Assembly (NCBI GenBank): GCA_947475065.1
Contig: CANJLB010000020.1
Coordinates: 1-64,000 of the forward strand
Length of the DNA stretch: 64,000 nt
Source of the DNA: Opitutia bacterium
GTDB lineage: Bacteria > Verrucomicrobiota > Verrucomicrobiia > Opitutales > Opitutaceae
Direction of reading: 5' to 3'
A model generated the notes under the pieces. That model worked only from the letters and a program-made list of their open reading frames with translations. It was not told the origin of the DNA and did not search any database. Made by a program: the position numbers and the translations under genes. Position 1 is the stretch's first letter. Each line of letters begins with the position of its first letter. Of this stretch, positions 15,838 to 24,522 are shown piece by piece.

Positions 15838-15882
15838 GGCGATGGGGTAGCCTGGCCGGCTGGGGTTTGGCAAGTACCGACT

Positions 15883-15930
15883 GGAATATCCATCGCATTG
15901 CGCGTTATCTCCATTGGGAATGGATGGAGT
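15883..15930. promoter_or_regulatory. candidate AraC-regulator operator, copy 2
   Basis: This block lies between the divergent AraC and esterase genes and is about 80% identical to 10017-10066. It contains ATCTCCATT-GGGAATGGATGGAG, an imperfect palindrome. Conservation beside both the intact regulator and its fossil copy suggests a functional operator or promoter element. Confidence 0.5.
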
Positions 15931-15965
15931 GACCAGGGCGGTTGTTAGAAATTATCTTAACCCCT

Positions 15966-17384
15966 ATGAACACTAACTTTAGCCCGAGACCCGGACTGCT
16001 GCATTTTGAGCCAGGCCTGATGCTGCTTGCTACCCTCATTGCAGTGACCGCGTTTGCCGCCACACCGGGCGGCGACGTTGGGACAAACCCAGCCCCCGCG
16101 GCGGTGGCGGCGACGTCAGTGGTTCAGGCCGAGGCTGCTGATGCCAGGCCAGCCTCGACCAATATGATTGGCCAGCAGTATCCCAAGGTGGACTCGGAGC
16201 GCCGCGCCACCTTCCGCATCAGCGCTCCGCAGGCGCAGTCCGTGCGCGTCTCGTTTGGCAATCTTGCGCTGACCAAGGACGACAACGGCGTCTGGATGGG
16301 CACGACCCCGCCGCTCGATCCGGGCTTCCATTATTACAATTTCATCATTGATGGCGCGGCCGTGGCCGATCCGGCGAGCGAGAGCTTCTTCGGCTCAAGC
16401 TACCTGCACAGCGGCATCGAGGTGCCGGAGGCCGGCGTGGATTTCTACAACGCCAAGGACGTGCCGCACGGCGAGATCCGCCAGCGCTTTTATTTCTCGA
16501 AGTCGGCCAACGAGACGAAGTCGGTGTTCGTCTATACGCCGCCCGACTACGACAAAAACCCCGCCGCCCGTTACCCGGTGCTCTATCTGCAGCACGGTCT
16601 CGGCGAGGATCGCCGGGCATGGGCCGTCCAAGGCCGGACCAACTTCATCCTCGACAACCTGATTGCCGAGGGGAAAGCAAAGCCGATGCTCATCGTCATC
16701 TCCGACGGCGGGCTTGCCGCCGGCTTCGGCGCTGGCGGCGGCGGACGCGGCGCGCGTGGCGGCGCTGGTGGCGGACGCGGCGGACTTCCCGGCGGCGGTG
16801 CTCCGGGCGTGGGCGTTCCTGGCGGACGGGCCGGTGTGGGCGGCGCCCCTCCCGGCGTCGCTCCGGTGGCAGCGGCGGGCGCGCCTGGCGCTCCGGCCGG
16901 CGGCCCACCGGCGCGTGGCGCGCGCGGCGGCGGCGGCGGGGCGGGCGGGATGGGCGCGGGCTTCGCGGCCGAGCTCGTCAACGAGATCATCCCCATGGTC
17001 GAAACCAGCTATCGCACGCTCACCGACCGCAACAACCGCGCCATGGCCGGCCTTTCGATGGGCGGCTCGCAGACTTACGAGATCACCCAGGCCAACCTCG
17101 ACAAGTTTGCCTCCATCGGGATTTTCAGCGCACCTTTCGGCGCTCCCGCCCCTGCGACCGGCTACAACGGCCTCATGACCAGGCCCGACGAGTTCGCCAA
17201 GCAGGTGAATGTTTTCTTCATCAGCCGCGGATCAAAGGAGCCCGACGCAGGCCTTCAGGCCCACAACCAGTTTGAGCAAGCCGGCATCAAGCACATTTAC
17301 TATGTGGCTCCCGGCACGGCGCACGAGTTTCAGACCTGGCGCAAAAGCCTGCATGAGTTCGCCCCGCTGCTTTTCAGCAACTGA
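15966..17384 (+). CDS. secreted esterase (esterase D/feruloyl esterase-like, PF00756) with Gly-rich insert
   Basis: 472 residues from ATG 15966; an in-frame TTG at 15942 is less likely. After a signal peptide an E-set/CBM48-like N-terminal domain (about 75-160, RRATFRISAPQAQSVRVSF) precedes an alpha/beta hydrolase with YLQHGLGEDRRAW, nucleophile Ser364 in GLSMGGSQ and a catalytic His in GTAHEFQTW. This arrangement is typical of feruloyl and acetylxylan esterases of the XynZ/enterochelin-esterase type. A long Gly/Ala/Pro/Arg tract (about residues 257-330) interrupts the hydrolase between the strand LIVISDGG and the helix FAAELVNEII. It is the first gene of a plus-strand group under the divergent AraC regulator. 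Confidence 0.87.
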   Translation: MNTNFSPRPGLLHFEPGLMLLATLIAVTAFAATPGGDVGTNPAPAAVAATSVVQAEAADARPASTNMIGQQYPKVDSERRATFRISAPQAQSVRVSFGNLALTKDDNGVWMGTTPPLDPGFHYYNFIIDGAAVADPASESFFGSSYLHSGIEVPEAGVDFYNAKDVPHGEIRQRFYFSKSANETKSVFVYTPPDYDKNPAARYPVLYLQHGLGEDRRAWAVQGRTNFILDNLIAEGKAKPMLIVISDGGLAAGFGAGGGGRGARGGAGGGRGGLPGGGAPGVGVPGGRAGVGGAPPGVAPVAAAGAPGAPAGGPPARGARGGGGGAGGMGAGFAAELVNEIIPMVETSYRTLTDRNNRAMAGLSMGGSQTYEITQANLDKFASIGIFSAPFGAPAPATGYNGLMTRPDEFAKQVNVFFISRGSKEPDAGLQAHNQFEQAGIKHIYYVAPGTAHEFQTWRKSLHEFAPLLFSN

Positions 17385-17488
17385 GCCAAGCTACCCTCCC
17401 AAAGCCCAACCACATCCTGCGAGTCTGAGGCTGCTATCCTGTCCCTCGGACGTGCGCGGTCCAGTCACTCGCGGCTTATCCCCCTTCC

Positions 17489-19993
17489 ATGACCGGTCCC
17501 TTGAAATTAAAATATCTGCTACCGTTCCTGACCATGTCCCTGGCGTCGCTCTTGGTCATGGCAGCTTTCGCCGCCGCCCCGGCGCAGCCCGCCCCGCCCG
17601 CCGCCCAGCCGCCGGATCTCGTCGGCGGGTCCGTGCTGCCTCCTGCGCAGCCGCCGGGCCCGCCCCAGCGCGGCCCCGGCGGGCGCGGCCGGGGCGGGCG
17701 CGGCGGCCCCGTGGCCCCGGCCGAGCCGAACGTCCAGTTCGCCGGCGCCGGACCGGGCGCGTCCGGGCCGTTGGATCTGTGGTATCAGCGTTCCGCCAAC
17801 CGCTGGGTCGAGGCGCTGGCGGTCGGCAACGGGCGCATCGGCGCGATGGTGTATGGCCGCATCAACCAGGAAATCCTTCAGCTCAACGAGGACACGCTGT
17901 GGTCCGGCGGCCCTTATGACCCGGTGAATCCGCTGGCGAAAGACGCGATTCCGCAGGTGCGACAGCTCGTGTTTGACGGCAAATACGCCGAGGCAAAAAC
18001 CCTGGTCACCAACAACGTCCTCGCCATCCCGCGCGGCGAGGCGTCCTACCAGACGGCGGGCGACTTGCTGCTGACGTTTCCCGAGCGCACGCAGGTCAAC
18101 GATTATCAGCGCGACCTCAACCTCGACACGGCGGTGTCCGGCGTGGGCTACACGGCCAACGGCGTGCGCTACACGCGCAGCGTGTTCGCCAGCCCGACGG
18201 ACCAGGTGATTGTCGTCCGCCTGACGGCGGACAAAAAAGGCGCGCTTACGTTTGGCACCGGCCTGCGCTCGCCGCAAAACAGCGCCATCGCGGTGGAGCC
18301 GGACGGCACGGTGCTGCTGTCGGGAACCAACGGCAACCACGGCAACATCAAGGGCGCGCTGAAATTCGAGATTCGCGCCCGGGTTCTGGCCGAGGGCGGC
18401 AAGGTCGCCGCCGGCGAAAACACCGTGAACGTGACCGATGCCGATTCCGCCACCGTGCTGATCTCCCTGGCGACGAGTTATAAAAACTTCGAGGACGTTT
18501 CCGGCGACCCCACCGCCCTCAACAAGGCGCGCATCGCCGCCGCCGCAATGCTGGGTGCCGACAAGCTGCTCGCCCGCCACGTCGCCGAGCACCAGCGGCT
18601 GTTCCGCCGTGTCGCGATTGACCTCGGCCAGACCGACGCGATGAAGCTCCCCACCGACGAGCGCGTGCGGAATTTCCGCACTGGCAACGACCCGCAGTTT
18701 GCCGCGCTCTACTACCAGTTCGGGCGCTACCTGCTCATCAGCTCGTCGCGTCCCGGCGGCCAGGCAGCGAACCTGCAAGGCCTGTGGAACGAAAGCCTCA
18801 GCCCCTCGTGGGGCAGCAAATACACCATCAACATCAACACCGAGATGAACTACTGGCCGGCCGAGACCGCCAACCTCGGCGAATGCGTCGAGCCGCTCAT
18901 CGCCTTGGTGAAGGACCTCACCCAGACCGGCGCGCGCACCGCGAAGACGATGTATGGCGCGGGCGGTTGGGTGGCCCACCACAACACCGACCTCTGGCGC
19001 GCGACCGGGCCGATTGATGGCGCGGACTACGGCATGTGGCCCACCGGCGGCGCGTGGCTTTCGCTGCACCTGTGGGACCACTACGCGTTCAGCGGCGACA
19101 AAAATTATCTGAAGGAGGTCTATCCCGTGATGAAAGGCGCGGCGCAGTTCTTCCTCGACACCCTGCAGGAGGACCCGAAGCGCCACTGGCTGGTCACCAA
19201 CCCCTCGCTTTCGCCCGAAAACGTCCATCCGCTCGGCACGTCCGTCGCGGCCGGGCCCGCGATGGACGAGGAGATCCTCCGCGACCTCTTCACGCGCTGC
19301 ATCGAGGCGGCGGAAATTCTCGGCACCGATGCCGATTTTCGGAAACAGCTCGACCAGACCCGCGCCCGCCTCGCCCCGATTCAGATCGGCGCGCAGGGGC
19401 AGATCCAGGAATGGCTCGACGACTGGGACGCGCAGGCACGCGAGCAACAGCACCGGCACATCTCCCACCTCTATGCGCTCTACCCGAGCAACCAGATCAA
19501 CCCCCGCACCACCCCCGAGCTCGCCGCCGCCGCCAAGGTCACGCTCAACACCCGCGGCGACATCACGACCGGATGGGCGATCGCCTGGCGCATCAACACG
19601 TGGACCCGCCTGCTTGATGGCGAGCGCGCCTACAGCATCCTCCGCAACCTTTTCGATCCGAGCCGCACCGACCCGAACCTCTTCGACGAGCATCCGCCCT
19701 TTCAGATCGACGGCAACTTTGGCGGCGCGTCGGCCATCGCCGAGATGCTGCTCCAAAGCCAAAATGGCGAGATCGAACTGCTGCCGGCGCTGCCCTCCGC
19801 CTGGCCGGCCGGGAGCGTGCAAGGACTGCGCGCGCGCGGCCCGTATGAAGTGGATGTCACCTGGCGCGATGGCAAACTGACCGCTGCCACCATCCGCTCG
19901 ATCAACGGGGGCACCGCAAAGCTGCGCTACGGCGCGGTGACTCGCGAGGTGAAGCTGGCCAAAGGCGAAACTTATCGCTGGACCGGACTCTGA
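17489..19993 (+). CDS. secreted GH95 glycoside hydrolase (alpha-L-fucosidase/galactosidase type)
   Basis: 834 residues. A signal peptide is followed by a Pro/Gly/Arg-rich linker (about 30-92) and the GH95 N-terminal domain starting [20 protein letters not shown] and [14 protein letters not shown]. Catalytic landmarks of the Bifidobacterium AfcA enzyme can be placed: the paired Asn448 and Asn450 in [12 protein letters not shown], Glu577 in NPSLSPEN and Asp741 in [10 protein letters not shown]95 enzymes invert and remove alpha-1,2-L-fucose or alpha-L-galactose from plant polymers. The linker is unusual for GH95 but matches other secreted proteins of this locus. It lies between two PF00756 esterases, 104 and 119 bases away, suggesting common transcription and action on a decorated plant polysaccharide. 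Confidence 0.92.
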   Translation: MTGPLKLKYLLPFLTMSLASLLVMAAFAAAPAQPAPPAAQPPDLVGGSVLPPAQPPGPPQRGPGGRGRGGRGGPVAPAEPNVQFAGAGPGASGPLDLWYQRSANRWVEALAVGNGRIGAMVYGRINQEILQLNEDTLWSGGPYDPVNPLAKDAIPQVRQLVFDGKYAEAKTLVTNNVLAIPRGEASYQTAGDLLLTFPERTQVNDYQRDLNLDTAVSGVGYTANGVRYTRSVFASPTDQVIVVRLTADKKGALTFGTGLRSPQNSAIAVEPDGTVLLSGTNGNHGNIKGALKFEIRARVLAEGGKVAAGENTVNVTDADSATVLISLATSYKNFEDVSGDPTALNKARIAAAAMLGADKLLARHVAEHQRLFRRVAIDLGQTDAMKLPTDERVRNFRTGNDPQFAALYYQFGRYLLISSSRPGGQAANLQGLWNESLSPSWGSKYTININTEMNYWPAETANLGECVEPLIALVKDLTQTGARTAKTMYGAGGWVAHHNTDLWRATGPIDGADYGMWPTGGAWLSLHLWDHYAFSGDKNYLKEVYPVMKGAAQFFLDTLQEDPKRHWLVTNPSLSPENVHPLGTSVAAGPAMDEEILRDLFTRCIEAAEILGTDADFRKQLDQTRARLAPIQIGAQGQIQEWLDDWDAQAREQQHRHISHLYALYPSNQINPRTTPELAAAAKVTLNTRGDITTGWAIAWRINTWTRLLDGERAYSILRNLFDPSRTDPNLFDEHPPFQIDGNFGGASAIAEMLLQSQNGEIELLPALPSAWPAGSVQGLRARGPYEVDVTWRDGKLTAATIRSINGGTAKLRYGAVTREVKLAKGETYRWTGL

Positions 19994-20112
19994 TCCTTCG
20001 GAATTGCGACCTGCCTTCTGCTCTTGAACCAACTCTTCGCCAAGCCAACATCACCCAAAATATCTGCACGATTTCATTGAAACCTGCTCCATCTGTCACC
20101 TAACCTCATCCC

Positions 20113-21558
20113 ATGAACTCTATCTATCGTACGTTCTCTGCAGCGGCGCTCGCCGCCCTTGTCGCCGTCTCCGTCCAGGGCCAAACCCCAAACAATCCGC
20201 CCGGCGCTCCCGCCGATGGCGGCGCGCGTGGCGCCGGCCGTGCTGGCGGTGGTGCCCGACGCGGCGGCGGTGGTCCCGGCGTCGAATCCGGTCCCGGCTC
20301 GGCCTACCGCTCCCCCGAGGTCAACGCCAACAGCTCGCTCACCTTCCGCCTGCTGGCACCCAACGCCAAAGCTGTGCGCGTGGTCACCGATATGCCCAAG
20401 CTCGGCGAAGTCACCGTCCACGGCTCCGCCGGCTACGACATGGTCAAGGACGAAGCCTCTGGCATCTGGTCTTACACCACCCCGCCGCTCACACCCAGTT
20501 ACTATCAATACTGGTTCACCGTGGACGGGCTCACGACGCCTGACCCCATGAACACGTTCGTCCGCCCGGCCACCGGCGTCCCCGGCGTCTACAAGAGCGT
20601 GGTCGGGGTTCCCGGCAAGGAGGCCGAGTTCATGATGTTTCGCGACGTGCCGCACGGCAACCTGACCGAGCACCACTACTTGAGCCAAGAGACAAAGTCC
20701 CCCCGCCGCGTGGTCGTCTACACGCCGCCCGACTACAACACCAGCGGCAAGAGCTACCCGGTCATTTACCTCCTGCACGGCAACAATGACTCCGAACGTG
20801 GTTGGACGCAGTCCGGCATGGCCCACAACATCATGGACAATCTCATCGCCGAGGGGAAAGCCGTCCCCGCGATCATCGTCATGCCTTTCGGTCACGAAGT
20901 CACAACATCCATGGGAAAAGTGGCGGAAATCGCCGCATTGCAGAAGTCGCTCGGCTACACGCCCCCGGCGCGCGGCGCGGGTCCGGGCGGTGCCGGTGGT
21001 GGCGGACGGCGTGGCGGCGCGGGCGGTGCTCCGGGTGCCGGCGCAGCTCCTGCCGCCCCGGGTGCCGCGGGTGCCCCGGCCGCTCCGGCGGTCGCGGCGC
21101 GCGGAGCCGGCCCCGGCGGCCAAGGTGGCGGCGCGGGCTGGACCATGGAAAAGGAGATCCTCAACTACGTCATTCCCTACGTCGAAAAGGATTTTCGCGT
21201 GATCAAGAATAAGGATAGTCGCGCCATCATGGGCTACTCGATGGGCGGTGGACATGCCACCCAGATCGGCTTCGCGCACCCTGAAGTCTTCTCTGTCGTC
21301 GGCGGCATGAGCGGCGGTGGGGCGAATGCGATCACCAACAGTCCGGAGAGGTCGGCGACGGCGAACAAGGATTACAAGATAATCTTTGTCGGCGCCGGCA
21401 CCGAGGACACCGCCATCAACGGCGCCCGCTCGTCGCACGAGGCGATGACCGCACAAAACATCAAGCACATCTTCAGCGAAGATGTCGGCTATGGCCACGA
21501 CTACCAGGTCTGGCGCCAATATTTCTACCGGCTCGCGCAACAGACCTTCCGGGACTGA
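20113..21558 (+). CDS. secreted esterase (PF00756) with two Gly-rich tracts
   Basis: 481 residues with a signal peptide ending near VSVQGQ. A Gly/Arg tract (about 35-60) comes before an E-set N-terminal domain with SLTFRLLAPNAKAVRVV, then the hydrolase: YLLHGNNDSERGW, nucleophile Ser376 in GYSMGGG and a terminal His in GYGHDYQVW. The order matches the esterase at 15966 and many feruloyl or acetylxylan esterases. A second tract rich in Gly, Ala and Pro (about 285-350) sits before WTMEKEILNYVIPYVE, the same fold position as the insert of the first esterase, so the insert is conserved in place but not in sequence. It closes the plus-strand group. Confidence 0.87.
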   Translation: MNSIYRTFSAAALAALVAVSVQGQTPNNPPGAPADGGARGAGRAGGGARRGGGGPGVESGPGSAYRSPEVNANSSLTFRLLAPNAKAVRVVTDMPKLGEVTVHGSAGYDMVKDEASGIWSYTTPPLTPSYYQYWFTVDGLTTPDPMNTFVRPATGVPGVYKSVVGVPGKEAEFMMFRDVPHGNLTEHHYLSQETKSPRRVVVYTPPDYNTSGKSYPVIYLLHGNNDSERGWTQSGMAHNIMDNLIAEGKAVPAIIVMPFGHEVTTSMGKVAEIAALQKSLGYTPPARGAGPGGAGGGGRRGGAGGAPGAGAAPAAPGAAGAPAAPAVAARGAGPGGQGGGAGWTMEKEILNYVIPYVEKDFRVIKNKDSRAIMGYSMGGGHATQIGFAHPEVFSVVGGMSGGGANAITNSPERSATANKDYKIIFVGAGTEDTAINGARSSHEAMTAQNIKHIFSEDVGYGHDYQVWRQYFYRLAQQTFRD

Positions 21559-21581
21559 TGCCCGGTTTTGCCTAGAATTGA

Positions 21582-21616
21582 TCACGGGGGAGGTCCGCTT
21601 GACGATCCCCCCGTGA
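21582..21616. terminator. hairpin between convergent genes
   Basis: TCACGGGGG pairs with CCCCCGTGA across a short loop, 24 bases after the esterase stop and ahead of the convergent ArsR-methyltransferase stop. No U-rich tail follows on either strand, so it may act as a bidirectional stabilising or weak terminator hairpin. Confidence 0.5.
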
Positions 21617-21649
21617 CTCGATGCTGCAGTGCTGTGCGTGCGCGGGGGC

Positions 21650-22624
21650 TTATTTCCCCATCTTATCTCCGCTGGCGAGCAACGTCTCGAAAAACGGCTC
21701 GGCCTCCTCCTTGGCAACGACGGTAACCTCGGTTTTGGTGAAGCCGGCCTTTTTGAGAAAGGCCTGCAACGTGCTTTCCTTGAAACCTAGCCAGACGTCG
21801 GCATAAAGTTCACGGGCTTTTTCGAACGTGTGCTCCGCGAGATCCAGAATCAGCAGCCGGCCACCCGGGCGCAGGATGCGAAAAGCCTCGTCAATCGCGA
21901 TTTGGGGGTGTTGCGCATGGTGAAGCGCCTGACTGAGGATGGCGAGGTCAACGGATTTGTCGGGCAGCGGGACGTGCTCAATGTCTCCGAGCTTGTAGCC
22001 AAGGTTGGCCAGGCCGTTCTTTCGGGCAAGCTCCGTGCCGACCTTGACCATGCGCGGAGAACGGTCAATGCACGTGATGGATCGTGCGCGTACGGCGAGC
22101 AGCTGTGAAATCAGGCCTTCGCCCGCGCCGAGATCGGCGATGTCAATCGCCGGTGCCAGTCGCAGCGCGAGGTGGCCGATCGCCTCCCAGGAACGGCCGG
22201 GGCAATAGTTTTTGCCCAGCCGGCCTGCGACCAGATTGAAATATTGTTCCTGCGTCCGGCGGCGCTTTCGAAAAACCCGGTCGAGATTCTCCCGGTCCTC
22301 GAGCACCATCGGCAGGTCCGCCACCGATTCCGTGGCCGCCTTCAGGAGGGCGAGCGTTTTGGCCGGAAGCGCGGCCTTGATGGAGTAGAAGGCGCTTTTG
22401 CCATCACGACGGTCGGAAACGAGGCTGACGCGGCGAAGGATCGCCAGTTGCGATGAAATGCGGGACTGGCCCATCTGCAGGATATCCTGGAGCTCAGCCA
22501 CGGAAAGTTCCTCGCGCATGAGCAACGAGAGGAGGCGAAGCCGGGTTGCATCGGATAACGCTTTAAGAATGTCCCAGGAGGCGTTCACGCGGATTGAAAG
22601 TGGAAGGTCATTGTTCGTAGGCAA
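21650..22624 (-). CDS. ArsR-type regulator fused to a SAM-dependent methyltransferase domain (SahR-like)
   Basis: 324 residues. The first 95 residues are a winged helix of ArsR/SmtB type (ALSDATRLRLLSLLMREELSV, QSRISSQLAILRR). Residues about 140-320 are a class I methyltransferase fold with IADLGAGEGLISQLLA as the SAM-binding motif and DLAILSQALHHA, then RILRPGGRLLILDL. The same two-domain layout is known in SahR, the S-adenosylhomocysteine-responsive repressor of methionine genes in Proteobacteria. No metal-binding cysteines typical of ArsR sensors are seen in the winged helix. It follows metF on the same strand, with gcv and metH about 7 kb away, which favours control of methionine and one-carbon genes. 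The repeat-filled spacer of 301 bases makes cotranscription with metF uncertain. Confidence 0.85.
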   Translation of the reverse strand: MPTNNDLPLSIRVNASWDILKALSDATRLRLLSLLMREELSVAELQDILQMGQSRISSQLAILRRVSLVSDRRDGKSAFYSIKAALPAKTLALLKAATESVADLPMVLEDRENLDRVFRKRRRTQEQYFNLVAGRLGKNYCPGRSWEAIGHLALRLAPAIDIADLGAGEGLISQLLAVRARSITCIDRSPRMVKVGTELARKNGLANLGYKLGDIEHVPLPDKSVDLAILSQALHHAQHPQIAIDEAFRILRPGGRLLILDLAEHTFEKARELYADVWLGFKESTLQAFLKKAGFTKTEVTVVAKEEAEPFFETLLASGDKMGK

Positions 22625-22633
22625 GGCTGGACT

Positions 22634-22707
22634 TGGCTTCTGAATTTTGCAGTCTGGATTGGTCGGAGTGGGATCGTGGAATTCGGATAAGGATAATTCA
22701 GAAGCTA
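22634..22707. repeat. 74 bp element with 13 bp terminal inverted repeats, copy 1
   Basis: The left end TGGCTTCTGAATT and right end AATTCAGAAGCTA are inverted repeats with one mismatch. The interior matches the copy at 27750-27821 closely (CAGTCTGGATTGGTCGGAG and GGATAAGGAT). A left half also occurs at 22881-22893. It encodes nothing and resembles a small non-autonomous inverted-repeat element. Confidence 0.7.
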
Positions 22708-22768
22708 GGAAGCCAGGAGCGGAAAAGCTGAAGGTTGAGAGTCCAGAGCTGGGCGCGTGATCGGTTCA

Positions 22769-22880
22769 TGGTTACTGATGTCGGCCTGCCGGCCTCGGTA
22801 ACCTGAGTTCCTGATTTCCATATCTATTCTGAGTGTTTCGTTTTTGGTTGGCTGATGTCGGCCATGCAGCCTGGGTAACT
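22769..22880. repeat. two direct copies of the interspersed hairpin repeat
   Basis: Copies at about 22769-22805 and 22844-22880 share GGCTGATGTCGGCC or ACTGATGTCGGCC followed by a GC-rich inverted GGCC and GGTAAC. The second is more diverged (GCCATGCAGCCTGGGTAAC). They lie between metF and the SahR-like gene, downstream of metF. Confidence 0.65.
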
Positions 22881-22925
22881 TGGCTTCTGAATTTTGCAGT
22901 CGGGAGAGCGGAAGTAATTTTGGAA

Positions 22926-23897
22926 TCAGGCGGCAAGGCCGGCGGTGAGCGCGAGCGCAGCTTTGGCGCGATTGAGAACATACAGATGGTAGCCGGGCAC
23001 CCCATGGGCAAGGAGGTCCCGGATTTGATGCAGCGCCCAATCAATGCCGACCATTTCGGCAGTCTCGTCATGATTGCCAGCGGCCTCGAGCTGGGTGAGC
23101 AACCGCCCTGGCAGCCCCGCCCCGCTCAACGCGGTGAATCGCTGGATTTGTCTGAGCGAGAGCACCGGCAGGATGCCCGGCACAATGGGGATGGCGATGC
23201 CCAAAGCCCGGCAGCGATCAACAAACCGATAATAGGCCGTATTGTCGAAAAAGAGCTGGGTGGTGATAAAATCCGCTCCGGCATCCACCTTGAGCCTGAG
23301 GTTGGCCAGATCGGCATCCAGCGAAGGTGCTTCCGGGTGTTTTTCCGGATAACCACCGACCCCGACGCACACATCGGGATGGCGGGATTTGATCAAGGCC
23401 ACCAGTTCGCTGGCATGATGAAAGCCATCCTGATACGGGCTGAAGTCGGATTCCCCTTTCGGAGGGTCGCCGCGCAGCGCCATGACATTCCGGAAGCCGC
23501 CGGCATGAATGCGGTCAATGATTTCCGTCAGGTCGTGGCGGGAATGGCCGACACAGGTCAGATGTGGCATGACGGTGAGGCCAAAATTGTGACGGAGAAA
23601 ATCGCAGCTTTGGGCGGTGCGGTCGCGGGTGCTGCCACCCGCCCCGTAGGTGACGGACACGAAATCTGGCCGGATGTGCTGGAGGGCTTCAGAAGCGATG
23701 CGCAGGGCCTCGCTGCCCGTGTCATCCTTCGGCGCAAAAAATTCCAATGAGCGCAGGGGCCGGCGCCCGCCCAGCAGGGTGGAGATGGCGGGATCGGGAA
23801 CGATGGGAGGATGAGATTGGCCATTGGCACCGCGTTTCGGCGCGCGAGGATCGCCGGGTGTGCTGGTGATGGTTTCGGGAATGGCCGTTTTGTTCAT
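22926..23897 (-). CDS. metF: 5,10-methylenetetrahydrofolate reductase
   Basis: 323 residues from ATG 23897. The enzyme reduces methylene-THF to methyl-THF with NAD(P)H and FAD in the cytoplasm, supplying MetH. Family motifs are SLEFFAPKDDTG near the N-terminus, DFVSVTYGAGGSTRDRT, PHLTCVGHSR, NVMALRGDPPKG and DFITTQLFFDN, all typical of MTHFR TIM barrels. An upstream in-frame extension to 24008 is rejected because it would translate the structured leader described at 23909-23996. The first 40 residues are an unusually polar extension before the barrel. The SahR-like regulator lies downstream on the same strand, and gcvPTH and metH are nearby on the other strand. Confidence 0.95.
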   Translation of the reverse strand: MNKTAIPETITSTPGDPRAPKRGANGQSHPPIVPDPAISTLLGGRRPLRSLEFFAPKDDTGSEALRIASEALQHIRPDFVSVTYGAGGSTRDRTAQSCDFLRHNFGLTVMPHLTCVGHSRHDLTEIIDRIHAGGFRNVMALRGDPPKGESDFSPYQDGFHHASELVALIKSRHPDVCVGVGGYPEKHPEAPSLDADLANLRLKVDAGADFITTQLFFDNTAYYRFVDRCRALGIAIPIVPGILPVLSLRQIQRFTALSGAGLPGRLLTQLEAAGNHDETAEMVGIDWALHQIRDLLAHGVPGYHLYVLNRAKAALALTAGLAA

Positions 23898-23908
23898 GCG
23901 ATGGATAA

Positions 23909-23996
23909 ATCTTGGAGAAGAAGCCCGCTGGATTCTGGTCGCAGTAGTTATGCAATCGCCCGCCAGCGGAACGTCTCGGCTTCTTGGTGTCAAGAT
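23909..23996 (-). ncRNA. structured 5' leader of metF, possible riboswitch or regulatory RNA
   Basis: On the minus strand, three stem segments nest in order: ATCTTG (23996-23991) with CAAGAT (23914-23909), AAGAAGC (23985-23979) with GCTTCTT (23924-23918), and CCGCTGG (23969-23963) with CCAGCGG (23931-23925). The 5' side has a 9-base bulge (CGAGACGTT) and the apical loop is 31 bases. The structure ends 11 bases before the metF ATG, close enough to affect ribosome access. I could not match it to SAM-I, SAM-II, SAH or THF riboswitch consensus from memory. Pairing is seen in the sequence; ligand binding is speculation. Confidence 0.5.
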
Positions 23997-24008
23997 AAGA
24001 AACAACAA

Positions 24009-24522
24009 ATACGGATACGACGATACGTAAAAATATATTCGACCGTCAGGCCCAAAGCCCCGTTAGCCCAACTGGGCCAGCATGCGCCCTCCATGACCTT
24101 GGCGCTGCGGGCAACAGGCCGATGGCGGTGAGGCCGATCTGGCCAATCAACCCGGCAGTGGGGTGGGGTAGGAGGTTGGGTTTCAGGAACTCGGACCACT
24201 GTCAGCCCAGCATCGGCATCGCCCTTGCCTCCTAAGCATCCCATGAGCGACCGGCAAAGATGGCCAGGGCTTCCGGCAGCTCCAGAACACCGGTAGAGCT
24301 GAACAGCAGCGGGCAACAACGGATCAGATCGTTGACCACCGGCTGCCGAGCATCTGGACGCGCGCGCTTCCACCACCGCATCTGATCACCGTCACGCGGG
24401 CGACGTAATGCCAACCGAGATAGGCGTTCAAAGTCAGCCCCACCGTGTCCAAGCCCGACACGGTCCCGCGCGACCAAGGCCAGGTTTGGCGCGAGGGAGT
24501 TATGGACTCGTAAAACTCACCC
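24009..24522. other. spacer with possible gene debris
   Basis: About 510 bases between the metF promoter side and the GH54 stop. Several minus-strand frames look protein-like for short stretches, such as NDLIRCCPLLFSS with PEALAIFAGRS and, in another frame, TAGLIGQIGLTAIGLLP, but none is continuous. This is consistent with the remains of a membrane-protein gene broken by frameshifts. The metF promoter should lie at 24000-24050. Confidence 0.35.

Noticed and set aside
15838-15873. TTG start of the AraC regulator
   Set aside because: The decayed copy at 9866-9980 has its ATG at the position equivalent to GTG 15837, supporting the shorter form.
17519-20032. Minus-strand open frame of 837 codons
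   Set aside because: Antisense to the GH95 gene, which has identifiable catalytic residues; the antisense translation is Arg/Gly/Val-rich shadow.
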